Below, piece after piece: positions 51,340 to 59,406 of a stretch of DNA of 64,000 bases. The notes under the pieces are model-generated. The model made no database searches and had not been told where the DNA came from. It worked only from the letters and a program-made list of their open reading frames with translations. The stretch covers positions 37,884 to 101,883 of the forward strand of contig JACRJC010000039.1 of assembly GCA_016215555.1 (NCBI GenBank), given 5' to 3'. This DNA comes from Rhodospirillales bacterium (GTDB taxonomy: Bacteria > Pseudomonadota > Alphaproteobacteria > Rhodospirillales > WMHbin7). The stretch's first letter is position 1, and each line of letters starts with the position of its first letter. The position numbers and the translations under genes are program-made.

Positions 51340-52010
51340 CCAGGAAAGCGGTCGGTGAACATGCGATACAGCTCATATTCGTCGGCAAAGTTGCTTTCGT
51401 AATAACCTCGCCAGCGCACAAGACGATCACCGGGACTCGGGGTCGCGTTCAGATGCGGCACGGATACCGGAGGCTTGCCCAAAATGTTGGCCAGAAGGGC
51501 AACCGATTCGTTCAGGCGCTCGGTCAGACCAAGAAAGACGAAGGATTCGTCAAGTTGGCGGGCCAGAGGCGCCGCGCCGGGAGGATGGGGCAAAAACCAG
51601 ACCGGCGAATACGAGTTCGTCCCAGTTCGTTGTTCCTCCGCTCTCGCATGCAACCAACTTTCAAAACTGGGCTTTGTCTCGAGTTCGGGGATTCGCTCGC
51701 CATTGTTCTTTTTCCTGTGCATGAAAAACCAATGCGAAACGAAGCGTTCGAAAGGGTCGCGCATGAAGGCGATGAACTGACTGGCTTTGGGATAGTACTG
51801 CGAGACGCCAAAGCCGCGGGCTCCGTTGAAGTGGCCGTGCACGCAATCGCCAGCCCGCAGGTGAAAAGGTTCAGGCATGTCGTCTGTTCGGTAATGAAGC
51901 CGCAGCCGGTCGCCGGGGAACCAGTGCTGAAGGATGTGCTGAAGGGTGGTTCCCCCTGCCTTGGGAATATGGATGGATACCAGGGGGCTTTGTGGATCGT
52001 AGGGACGCAT
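51336..52010 (-). CDS. Sulfotransferase family 2-type protein
   Basis: 224 aa from the ATG at 52010 (MRPYDPQSPLVSIHIPKAGG); the longer frame intrudes into the upstream GT gene. VSIHIPKAGGTTLQHIL is the P-loop of the sulfotransferase-2/heparan-like class, HGHFNGARGFGV fits the 'C-x-HGHF' strand, and FIAFMRDPFERFVSHWFF is the 3'-phosphate motif. The protein is cytosolic. It lies 2 bp after the GT4 gene and is probably cotranscribed, suggesting sulfation of the sugar that the GT adds. Confidence 0.85.
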   Translation of the reverse strand: MRPYDPQSPLVSIHIPKAGGTTLQHILQHWFPGDRLRLHYRTDDMPEPFHLRAGDCVHGHFNGARGFGVSQYYPKASQFIAFMRDPFERFVSHWFFMHRKKNNGERIPELETKPSFESWLHARAEEQRTGTNSYSPVWFLPHPPGAAPLARQLDESFVFLGLTERLNESVALLANILGKPPVSVPHLNATPSPGDRLVRWRGYYESNFADEYELYRMFTDRFPG

Positions 52011-52012
52011 GG

Positions 52013-52942
52013 TCAGCGCATTTGATCCAGAGAGCGGACAAGAACGTCGATAAATTGCCGCCGTTCGGATTCCAAGGATTGACGGCAAGCCTCTGCCCGC
52101 CCATTGGTTCGCAACCTTGCCGCCAGTTGCGGGTCGCCGTCCAAGCGCAGGGCTGCGGCGGTCAGATCGTCCACCGCGTAATTCGGCATCAGGCAAGTTG
52201 CCTCATGGCGGCAAAAGGAACGGTTGCCGACGCAATCGGGCACGATCACGGGCACACCCAGCGCCATGGTCTCGATGGCAGGCAGAAAGAAACCTTCCGA
52301 GGGATGGGGCAGCAGGATGCAGAAGGCGGCCTTGCGCAGACGGGCCAGGAAGTCCTCGCGCGGGATCATGTCCAGGGCCAGATCGATGTTGAAGCGCCCG
52401 CCAAGGCGACCGGCCAAGGCGCGCGCCATGTCATGATTCTTGTAGCCGCCGATGAAAAGACTCCCAGGCGCCGGTTCCGTCTGGCGGGGGGGAGAATCCG
52501 CCAGGTCGACACCGTAAGGAATCGTGACGATTTCCCCATTGACCCGCCTAGTGGCATGCAATGCCAGGGCGACTTCTGGGCTGGCGCAAATGCGCAACGC
52601 ACGCCTTGTCAGGAAGGCGTAGCGCGGATCGGCGGGATCGGCATGGCGGGTATGTTGGATCAGATTGATGACCGGGCGACCGCTCGTTTCGATGCCCGCC
52701 TCGTCCAGAATCTGCCAATCGAGGCCGGCGGTGAAAAAAGCGTCGCATTGGAGGATCGACGCCGCCGGGGTAAGTCCACGGGACAAAAAAAGATTGTCCG
52801 AAGCGTTCGAACTGCCGGGCGTGAGATACAAAAGGGGATCGACCAGCCCCGATAGCAAGGCGTGATTCAGATAATGGCTGAACTTGAGGTGACCGCCGGT
52901 GAAGTGGCGAAAGTCGCGTACAAACAAGAGCGTCGGTTTCAT
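52013..52942 (-). CDS. GT4-family glycosyltransferase
   Basis: A 309-aa GT-B enzyme. N-terminal TLLFVRDFRHFTGGHLKFSHYL, hinge segment IVTIPYGVDLADSP, and the donor-binding C-terminal domain with LPHPSEGFFLPAIETMALGVP (E-x7-E) and VIVPDCVGNRSF. It is shorter than most GT4 enzymes (about 370 aa), with a compressed N-terminal domain. Donor and acceptor are unknown. The first gene of a two-gene operon with the sulfotransferase. Confidence 0.82.
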   Translation of the reverse strand: MKPTLLFVRDFRHFTGGHLKFSHYLNHALLSGLVDPLLYLTPGSSNASDNLFLSRGLTPAASILQCDAFFTAGLDWQILDEAGIETSGRPVINLIQHTRHADPADPRYAFLTRRALRICASPEVALALHATRRVNGEIVTIPYGVDLADSPPRQTEPAPGSLFIGGYKNHDMARALAGRLGGRFNIDLALDMIPREDFLARLRKAAFCILLPHPSEGFFLPAIETMALGVPVIVPDCVGNRSFCRHEATCLMPNYAVDDLTAAALRLDGDPQLAARLRTNGRAEACRQSLESERRQFIDVLVRSLDQMR

Positions 52943-53131
52943 GGTCGGGCTTTGCGGGCGTAAACTAAATCTGTGATGGGTAGCCTATCAGTGTTTTGAA
53001 CTGGTGAGGAAGCATGAAATAAAGGATGAATAAATGCGATGCGGCTCATCTTTGGTGGGCGACACACGCAAAGGCTGCGATCAGCCTTGACGGGCGATGC
53101 CCGGGCGCGTTTACTCGAGCCGGGCAGGCTC

Positions 53132-53399
53132 TAATACCAGTTTGCAGAATGAATAACCCATTTCGTGGCGGCCAATCGCCATGTCCGGGCAGGCAGGCCG
53201 CGACGAGCGTAGCGGGGCTACGGTCGAGCGGCCTAACGAACCCGGCATGGCGATTGGCCCTACCGCAGGCCGGGCGCTTTTTCGCGGGCAATGTGTTGCG
53301 GACCGCTTACTGTGAACCACACAGCCGCGCGTTCCGCGCCTGTTGCCCGCGAAAAATCGCTCCGGCGAAATGAGTCATTCATTCTGCAAGCTGGTATAA
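53132..53399. mobile_element. MITE-like element with 34-bp terminal inverted repeats
   Basis: The left end (53132-53165, TAATACCAGTTTGCAGAATG...) and right end (53366-53399, ...CATTCTGCAAGCTGGTATAA) are inverted copies identical at 30 of 34 positions. Inside are two further hairpins: 53170-53189 (GGCCAATCGCC...) pairs with 53241-53259, enclosing an inner AGGCCGC/GCGGCCT stem, and TTTTTCGCGGGCAA (53278-53291) pairs with 53343-53356. It is non-coding. It fills the 510-bp gap (52943-53452) together with about 190 bp in which I see no gene. It resembles a non-autonomous transposon or a compound REP-type element. Confidence 0.75.
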
Positions 53400-53452
53400 G
53401 CAAGCATGGTCGGCTTTCTCGTGACAACCGCCGTTCCATTCGAAGGAGACAC

Positions 53453-55291
53453 ATGAAGGTTGCTTTGGTCCAGGCCCCGTTCTGGGGCGTCGGCGGCCCA
53501 CCCTACGGCATCGCCTGCCTGTCCGCCTATCTCCGGCAACATGGGTACGATGTCTTTAAGCAGGACATCAACATCAAGGCGTATGCTGAATTGGCGGCGG
53601 CCGGTCAGGCGCAGCTTTGGGGGCTCAATCAGCCCCGCTGGGGCGAGATTGACCATGCTCAGGCATTCTACGTAAAGCACAAGGACCTGTTCGACGATTG
53701 CCTGGAAGAGATATTGACCTCCGGCTCCCGGGTCGTTGGCTTTTCAGTGCTGTGGTCGACCGAGATGATCAGCCGGCTGCTCGCCCGCCAGATCAAGCAA
53801 CGCGCCCCGTCGCGTCTTGTTGTGTTTGGCGGCCCGCAATGCGTGGCGGCAAGCGCCCGCCGCCTGATCGGCCTTCCGGAAGTCGATTATGTGGTCGAGG
53901 GCGAGGGCGAGGAGACCTTTCTCGCCCTGCTTGAAGCCGTAAGGGCTGGCAGCCCGGTTCCGGTGGATCGTCCTTTGCTGTCAAAGCAAGTCAGCTACGG
54001 CGCTCCGCAGCGTTTGATCCGCGATCTCGACACCCTGCCATTCGCCGACTTCGATGGCTTTCCCCTGGATGCCTACCAACAGCCTTTGTGCTTGCCCGTC
54101 AGCACCTCGCGCGGCTGCCCCAACCGCTGCCATTATTGCGACGAGAAGGTGTTTTGGCAGCGCTTCCGGTCACGAGGAGGACAAAGAATATTCGACGAGG
54201 TTCGTCATCATGTCGAACGCCACGGCGTCCGGCGGTTCGAATTCACCGATTCCCTGGTCAACGGCAAGATCGACCATCTGGAGCAGTTCTGCGACCTGGT
54301 GAATGCCAGCGGCCTGAAGATCGAATGGATCGGCCAGGCGGTCGTGCGCAAGGAAATGACGAAGTCCCTGTTGCAAAAGATCAAGGACTCGGGTTGCGTG
54401 CACCTTTGCTTTGGCGCCGAGCATTCGAACGTCGATTTCATGGTGAATGTCGGCAAAGTGTTGGCCAAAGGCAGTAACCTCGATCGCTTGATCAGGGAAA
54501 GTTACGAGGTCAGACTGCCCCTGGGATTAAACTGGATGTTCGGCATTCCCGGTCAGTCGCACGACGACTTTCTCGATGATCTGCGCTTCTTCACGCGCAA
54601 TGCCCCCTATTTGCAGCACGCCTCGATCAACAACAGCCCGGGCTTTTGCGGATTCACCCCTGGCTCCGCGGGCTATGAACGACCCGGCGAGCTTGGCATC
54701 GTGCTTGGGCCGGACGGCAACAGTTGGAAAAGCAAGGACGGGTCCAACACCTACATCACTCGTTTGCGCAGATACCAGCAGTTTTGCCAGCACCTGGACA
54801 GCCTGGGGATACGTTATGCCTTTCCTGCGTACCCCAACGAAAGTGAACTGATCGGCAATTATTATTTCGATATCGAGAAAGATTACGAATCCGCCCAAGT
54901 CTTTTACAGCAGGGCAATGATGGAGAACCGGTGCTGCGACGTCACGCGCGAGCGGCTAGCCGCCTGCGGCGACGTCCTGAAGGCGAAGCAGTCCGGCGAA
55001 AGGGTCTATATCGTCCCGATGGCCAACGACCACAACTGGTGCAACGGCGTTGCGCGCGACTGGGCCGCCGCTTTCTTCCTGCCGGCAACCGCCGAAGCCC
55101 AGACAGATATGGTGGTTGGTCGTGAGGTGGTCTTGTCCGACGGCACGCGGCGCATCATCGCCAGCACCCGCGAGAATGACGGCAGTCTGGTCGTCTTTCT
55201 CGAAGGTCAGCCTCTGGATGCCCTGCGGATGGAGGCTCCGGTAACGGTGCGCTTGGCCATCGATGACGCCCCTCCGCCGCCAAACCTATAA
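53453..55291 (+). CDS. B12-binding radical-SAM protein
   Basis: 612 aa; start chosen at ATG 53453 because GAAGGAG lies 5 nt upstream and the B12-domain strand MKVALVQAPFWGVGGPP begins there. Residues 1-190 form the cobalamin-binding-like domain (VVGFSVLWSTEMISRLLARQ, LVVFGGPQCVAASA). Radical-SAM Cys motif at about 221: TSRGCPNRCHYCDEKVFW. Later FCGFTPGSAGYERPGELGI and a C-terminal beta domain (NDHNWCNGVARDWAAAFF, DGSLVVFLEGQPLD). The last roughly 600 residues of the 2274-aa protein are clearly homologous end to end. It lacks the usual B12 D-x-H-x-x-G, so cobalamin would bind base-off without His. It may methylate or rearrange a sugar. Confidence 0.87.
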   Translation: MKVALVQAPFWGVGGPPYGIACLSAYLRQHGYDVFKQDINIKAYAELAAAGQAQLWGLNQPRWGEIDHAQAFYVKHKDLFDDCLEEILTSGSRVVGFSVLWSTEMISRLLARQIKQRAPSRLVVFGGPQCVAASARRLIGLPEVDYVVEGEGEETFLALLEAVRAGSPVPVDRPLLSKQVSYGAPQRLIRDLDTLPFADFDGFPLDAYQQPLCLPVSTSRGCPNRCHYCDEKVFWQRFRSRGGQRIFDEVRHHVERHGVRRFEFTDSLVNGKIDHLEQFCDLVNASGLKIEWIGQAVVRKEMTKSLLQKIKDSGCVHLCFGAEHSNVDFMVNVGKVLAKGSNLDRLIRESYEVRLPLGLNWMFGIPGQSHDDFLDDLRFFTRNAPYLQHASINNSPGFCGFTPGSAGYERPGELGIVLGPDGNSWKSKDGSNTYITRLRRYQQFCQHLDSLGIRYAFPAYPNESELIGNYYFDIEKDYESAQVFYSRAMMENRCCDVTRERLAACGDVLKAKQSGERVYIVPMANDHNWCNGVARDWAAAFFLPATAEAQTDMVVGREVVLSDGTRRIIASTRENDGSLVVFLEGQPLDALRMEAPVTVRLAIDDAPPPPNL

Positions 55292-55819
55292 CTGTGCGTC
55301 GGGCACCCAGCGCATCGGCAGATGACGCGACACCGCCACTTCCGCTTTGAACCCCAAGCGACGGTAGAAGGTCTGGGCGCGCGGGTTGGTGTGAAGAACC
55401 GACAGGGTCACGGCCCTGCCGCAAGCCTTGGCCGTGCCTTGCAGCGTGCCGATCAGCGCGCTGCCCAGCTGTTGATCGCGCCACTTGGGCAGCAGGCCAA
55501 TGTCGATGACATGAAAGGAGTCGCCAGGCGGATCGACATAGAACCTCCCCACCGGGTGGCCGCGATGAGAGACGATCAGGAACCAGGCCCGCGGGAAGCG
55601 GCTGACCCAGTCGCAATGTTGAAGATCGAATTGCCCGTCGCAAAAATCCGTCTTCTGTTCTGTGCTCCAGCCAGAGAGGGCGAGTTCGTCTGCGCGCAGG
55701 CTGCGGTAAAGCCGCCTCAGGAACGGCGCGTCGCTTTCCCCTGCTGGGCGCAGACGAAAGCCGGATAGCGGCGCCTCAAGGCCGGGGAAGGTCGATGGCG
55801 GGTAGGGAATCGGCAGCAT
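55286..55819 (-). CDS. GNAT-family acetyltransferase
   Basis: 177 aa from ATG 55819 (MLPIPYPPSTFPGLEAPL); the frame extends to 55885 but without a convincing ribosome site. FRLRPAGESDAPFLRRLYRS is the GNAT N-terminal strand-helix, HVIDIGLLPKWRDQQLGSAL is the acetyl-CoA loop (Q/R-x-x-G-x-A variant), and LSVLHTNPRAQTFYRRLGF is the closing motif. It lies 65 bp after the third tail-collar gene on the same strand; tail-collar trios followed by GNAT genes recur in other proteobacteria, from memory. The target is unknown. Its stop overlaps that of the radical-SAM gene by 6 bp. Confidence 0.85.
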   Translation of the reverse strand: MLPIPYPPSTFPGLEAPLSGFRLRPAGESDAPFLRRLYRSLRADELALSGWSTEQKTDFCDGQFDLQHCDWVSRFPRAWFLIVSHRGHPVGRFYVDPPGDSFHVIDIGLLPKWRDQQLGSALIGTLQGTAKACGRAVTLSVLHTNPRAQTFYRRLGFKAEVAVSRHLPMRWVPDAQL

Positions 55820-55884
55820 GGTTGGCTGGTGGCAAGCAGCCGGACCCGAAGGCCGCAACGACCGCCAGGCCCGGCTTCCGACCA

Positions 55885-56454
55885 TCAGTCTGCGGGAACA
55901 GGAAAGACACCATCCCAGGCAATCGCTGCCCGCATGACCAGGAACGGCTGTCGATTCTCGTGCGAAGCAGGATTGATCGCACCGTATGTGTTGATGGTTC
56001 CATCCGCCAGAATGGAGTTGGGCGCGGCGCCGGTGGTGAAAATTGCCAACGGGGTGGCTTTCGACGTGGCCAACCCGCCTAGGTCGGAATTTATCGCTGG
56101 CGCCGATGTTTGGCTGTTGTAACCGTCAAGGGGCTTGTTGCGTTGCAATGCGTGGCTGTGAGAGGGGGTGTTTGTCGTATTCAGGGTGACTGCGCTTGTT
56201 CCGAATGTCACCCCCACCTTCGAAGAACCGGGGCAGCGGATGCCCGTGGCATCGACGCCGACGGCCGCCTGACCACGCATGTCGGGAACGCAGAAGCTCT
56301 TGCCCAGCGTTCCGCCGAACTGGGCGCCAATCACTGCGTAGAGGACCTGGTATTGTGAAACCTGATAGCTGGAGCCATCGCAGGGCAGCCACCCCACCGG
56401 CGTGAATTGAACGTACGGAAAGAAACGAATTTCGCCGATGAATGGTTCGCTCAT
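55885..56454 (-). CDS. Phage tail-collar (microcystin-dependent-type) protein 3
   Basis: 189 aa. The collar-domain pattern is clear: FIGEIRFFPYVQFTPVGWLP, CDGSSYQVSQYQVLYAVIG, FGGTLGKSFCVPDMRGQAAV. The terminal NRQPFLVMRAAIAWDGVF region is the usual end of the MdpB family. A PSHSHALQ His motif and variable central loops follow the collar. It is not part of a phage operon here: no head, tail or lysis genes are near. Family members are often abundant extracellular or tail-tip-like proteins of unclear role. Confidence 0.85.
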   Translation of the reverse strand: MSEPFIGEIRFFPYVQFTPVGWLPCDGSSYQVSQYQVLYAVIGAQFGGTLGKSFCVPDMRGQAAVGVDATGIRCPGSSKVGVTFGTSAVTLNTTNTPSHSHALQRNKPLDGYNSQTSAPAINSDLGGLATSKATPLAIFTTGAAPNSILADGTINTYGAINPASHENRQPFLVMRAAIAWDGVFPVPAD

Positions 56455-56488
56455 TGGTCACTCCTGTTCCGAATTGCAGTCACTGGCA

Positions 56489-57031
56489 TCATTGAAATCC
56501 TGGATAGCTGCCCTGCGTCACACAAATGATGTAGTTCAGCGTTAGGCAGGGCATGCGGTTTTCATGGGAGGTATTCCCGCTATTCGCCACGATGCTATCT
56601 GGGTCGAACGGGACCGTCCCCGAGGTCGTTTGCGCCCCGTCGATATAGAGCCGCAGGGGGGAGGCCACGACCGCAAAGGTGACGGAGGGATCCGGAACAT
56701 TTGTTGTGGCGTCAGCGCCACTTACGCTGATCGTATGGCTGTGAGAGGGCAGATTATCGGTCGTCAGCGTGACCGTCGCCGTCCCGCCGGTCCAGGCTTC
56801 TGGATAGGTCGTCGTCGATTGTGGGCCTTTCCCGGTGCCGATGGGAATGCGCCCCCGCAAATCCGGAAGGGCGAAGGTTGTGGGCGCCGAGCCGCCAAAC
56901 TTGTTGCCCAACAACGAGAACAGCGCCTGATAATCGTTTATCTGAAGCATCGTTCCTGTGCAGAACATCCAGCCTGACGGGGGCCTGACCCCTGCGAACA
57001 GACGAATCTCACCGAGAAAGGCATCAGCCAT
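56489..57031 (-). CDS. Phage tail-collar (microcystin-dependent-type) protein 2
   Basis: 180 aa from ATG 57031 (MADAFLGEIRLFAG), which has AGGAG at 6 nt; a GTG codon just before is less likely. The pattern matches its neighbours: PPSGWMFCTGTMLQINDYQA, LFSLLGNKFGGSAPTTFALP, DLRGRIPIGTGKG, DNLPSHSHTISVSG and SHENRMPCLTLNYIICVTQG. The collar domain is conserved; the middle is variable and Thr-rich, as expected for a surface-exposed or target-binding part. Confidence 0.87.
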   Translation of the reverse strand: MADAFLGEIRLFAGVRPPSGWMFCTGTMLQINDYQALFSLLGNKFGGSAPTTFALPDLRGRIPIGTGKGPQSTTTYPEAWTGGTATVTLTTDNLPSHSHTISVSGADATTNVPDPSVTFAVVASPLRLYIDGAQTTSGTVPFDPDSIVANSGNTSHENRMPCLTLNYIICVTQGSYPGFQ

Positions 57032-57062
57032 CACATTCTCCTGAAAACTGTTTGTGCGCCTG

Positions 57063-57587
57063 TCATGGGCGCGATGGGTAGATACCCGTGGTGGCGATAT
57101 AGAATTCCAGCGCCATAGAGGGCTGCATGTTGTTGTGTGACGTGCCGCCCCCAGCGCTGGTGATCATGTCCGGGCTGATGGTGACCGCGCCAGACGAGGG
57201 GGGAGGGGCGTACATGGGACTTCCCATGGGAGACTGGGCATAGATGGCATTATTCGATCCCACAGCGGTTCCGGGCTGGTCGTTCACTGCGAAGTCATGG
57301 CCGTGGGCGGCCACCGTTGTGGCGTCAAGCCTCACCGTCTCGGCTCCGCCAATGGCGCCGATGTCATAGCTAGTAGCGCGAAAATCAAACCCCACGGGTG
57401 TTCGCCCCCTAAGGTCGGGAAGGGCAAAGTTGTTCGCGGCCTGCGAGCCACCATAGGTGGTGCCGATCAGTGAATAGAGCGCTTGATTGGTTGAGATGAA
57501 CAACAGAGTCCCGTCACACAAGTGCCAACCTGGCACTGTTTTCCCGGCATAGGGAAAAATGGCAATTTCTCCGAGAAATGGATCCAT
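57063..57587 (-). CDS. Phage tail-collar (microcystin-dependent-type) protein 1
   Basis: 174 aa, the first of three tandem copies: MDPFLGEIAIFPYAGKTVPG, WHLCDGTLLFISTNQALYSL, IGTTYGGSQAANNFALPDLR, then AAHGHDFAVNDQ and SHNNMQPSMALEFYIATTGI. Start at ATG 57587. The three genes are spaced 31 and 34 bp apart and continue into the GNAT gene, so one operon. AT-rich DNA at 57588-57670 probably holds the promoter between it and the divergent cysC-fusion gene. Confidence 0.88.
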   Translation of the reverse strand: MDPFLGEIAIFPYAGKTVPGWHLCDGTLLFISTNQALYSLIGTTYGGSQAANNFALPDLRGRTPVGFDFRATSYDIGAIGGAETVRLDATTVAAHGHDFAVNDQPGTAVGSNNAIYAQSPMGSPMYAPPPSSGAVTISPDMITSAGGGTSHNNMQPSMALEFYIATTGIYPSRP

Positions 57588-57670
57588 TACTACACCCCTC
57601 CATCTATAGTATTTATGATAGAACGCGTAACAGTCTTCTGCATCATGATATATCTAATTAAGAGTGTCAA

Positions 57671-58198
57671 TTGTCGTTTACGGGCGCGCCAGCCTCTTAC
57701 CGAAAGGACCGCGATGCGGTTCGCCAAACCGCCGGGGACATGTTCTTTGAAATTTACCTTTCAGCTTCCCCCGAGGTTTGCGCCTTGCGCGACCCCAAGG
57801 GGCATTATCGCAAGGCTGTCTCTGGGGAAATTCTCAGCTTTACCGGTGTCAGCGCGCCCCACGAGCCGCCCTTGGCGCCCGATCTCCTCATTGATACGGG
57901 AGGGTTAACCGACGCATGGCATCGAGCCGAGCGCGGAGAAGCCGTGAAGGAGGATCATGTGACCTTCGCCTCATGGGATGTGTTCGCACGGGTCATGACG
58001 GGAAAGCGGGTCGAGTTGCTGCGCTACCTGCATCATCACGACGTCGTCAGCGTTGCGGCATTGGCCCGTGAATTGAAACGCGACTATAAGCGGGCCCACG
58101 CGGATATCGAGATTCTGGCGACGGCGGGATTGGTGCGGCGCGACGGGGCTGATCTGCACACCGACTATGACGTCATCGAATCGCGCATTGCGTTGTAG
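57671..58198 (+). pseudogene. cysC remnant fused to winged-helix regulator
   Basis: A 175-aa frame from a TTG. Residues about 9-78 (YRKDRDAVRQTAGDMFFEIY, EVCALRDPKGHYRKAVSGEI, SFTGVSAPHEPPLAPDLLID) are the C-terminal half of adenylyl-sulfate kinase CysC; the Walker A half is missing, so no kinase activity. Residues about 79-175 (WHRAERGEAVKEDHVTFASW, MTGKRVELLRYLHHHDVVSV, LKRDYKRAHADIEILATAGL) are a complete HVO_A0114-like winged-helix regulator whose own start codon appears lost. It could be expressed as a fusion with a working DNA-binding domain, or be decayed. No toxin gene is beside it. Confidence 0.7.
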
Positions 58199-58612
58199 AG
58201 ATAATGAGGCAGAAGGACCGTTTGCGGAACGGGGCTTTGTCCGCGTCTCTGCTTCGTTAACGCCCCCAACCCAGACCGCCAAAAGCCCGAACAGAGAAAT
58301 GACCTCTACCGCGTCCACAGGCAACCCGAAAGAGTTGCTTATCTGGTCTGGCGTGAGTGCAAAAATGGCGGGTTTTATGGGGAAATTAGGGCGTTGCCCG
58401 TGATATATAACCACCCATATGGGTATGTGGCGGAGCGCAGGCGCTTCCAGATGAACCTTCTCCACCTTGCCGCCATAGGTTGCGATGCCACAGCATGTTG
58501 ATATTCGGCCTGTGTATAAGACCACATATCTGTGCATAGGAATTTATATTGACAATGCTCCCTCAATGCGATGTTATTATCTAATCGTAAACCACCATAG
58601 GAAGTTTCTGTC
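58199..58612. other. 414-bp gap before the M23 gene
   Basis: No convincing gene on either strand: open frames are short and their products have no recognisable pattern. GC content drops toward the right end (58420-58600), where a candidate promoter for the M23 gene is seen. The left part (58199-58400) may be decayed sequence linked to the cysC-regulator fusion. Confidence 0.5.
58549..58577 (+). promoter_or_regulatory. Candidate sigma-70 promoter of the M23 peptidase gene
   Basis: TTGACA (58549-58554) is a perfect -35 box; after 17 bp, TGTTAT (58572-58577) matches 4 of 6 bases of the -10 box. It lies 36 bp before the ATG at 58613, in an AT-rich stretch. Strength and use are inference. Confidence 0.5.
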
Positions 58613-59380
58613 ATGTCCAGTCCTACACGTCCCCAGATAAGGGAGGCCCTGCGGACGCTCGTCGCCGACCAGCGTTACCGGGATCACAATCACCCCGAAC
58701 ACGACGCCTACGTCGCCCATGTTTCGGGCGAGTTCAAACGCGTCTATCCCGGCCCTTATGTGCCGGGCAGTTCGCACATGTATGCCAACGATCCCGAAGG
58801 TGGGCCGGAGGCCATCGTTCATGTCCGGGCCTATTCGCAAAGCCGAGATGGCAATGTCGTCCAAGTCTCCGACCATGATCGCGCAGCACCGGGAACCGGC
58901 ACGGGCGGAACGCTGAAGGGTTCTTCCGATCTGCCGAAAATGAGCAACCCGGTCGCCAATGGAAAAATGCGTGGCTGTGATGGCGCGGATTTTGGTTGTG
59001 GCCATTATGGAGCCCGACGTCGGAAACCGGACGGAAAAATATATCCCCACACCGGCGTCGACATCGCAGTCGAACCGGGCGGGGCTGTCTCAAGTCCGGC
59101 CGAGGGAACCGTCGAGCGGAACAATATCGACCCCTATGGTGACCGCACCTTCAAGGGCGTTTTGATCCGCACCGATGACGGTCATGAGGTTCGCGTTCTT
59201 TATGTCGACCCCAGTGTAAAGGCGGGAGATCGCGTCAAAGCCGGATCGCCGATCGGTACCGCCCAGGACTTATCGAAAAAGCACAAGCCGAGGGGCAGGG
59301 ACAAGATGACCAATCATGTCCATGTCGATGTCAAGAAAGGCAAAGACTTCAAGGATCCGACAAAGATACTGTTTCCATGA
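58613..59380 (+). CDS. M23-type metallopeptidase without signal peptide
   Basis: 255 aa. The C-terminal half is a peptidoglycan endopeptidase fold of the lysostaphin/M23 class: HTGVDIAVEPGGAVSSPAEG with the H-x-x-x-D zinc pair, VLYVDPSVKAGDRVKAGSPI, then TNHVHVDVKKGKD with the H-x-H pair. The N-terminal roughly 115 residues are His/Asp-rich and unfamiliar (YRDHNHPEHDAYVAHVSGEF). Two Cys (GCDGADFGCGHYG) precede the catalytic part. Lack of a signal peptide suggests export by a dedicated route, release by lysis, or an effector role. AGGAAG lies 9 nt before the ATG. It converges with a gene for a secreted protein. Confidence 0.78.
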   Translation: MSSPTRPQIREALRTLVADQRYRDHNHPEHDAYVAHVSGEFKRVYPGPYVPGSSHMYANDPEGGPEAIVHVRAYSQSRDGNVVQVSDHDRAAPGTGTGGTLKGSSDLPKMSNPVANGKMRGCDGADFGCGHYGARRRKPDGKIYPHTGVDIAVEPGGAVSSPAEGTVERNNIDPYGDRTFKGVLIRTDDGHEVRVLYVDPSVKAGDRVKAGSPIGTAQDLSKKHKPRGRDKMTNHVHVDVKKGKDFKDPTKILFP

Positions 59381-59406
59381 TCTTTGAAGCGCGAAGGGGT
59401 GGGGTA

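Noticed and set aside
55885..57587. Prophage remnant
   Set aside because: Only collar-domain genes are present, with no capsid, terminase, tail tube, integrase or lysis cassette. The trio occurs as a bacterial gene set.
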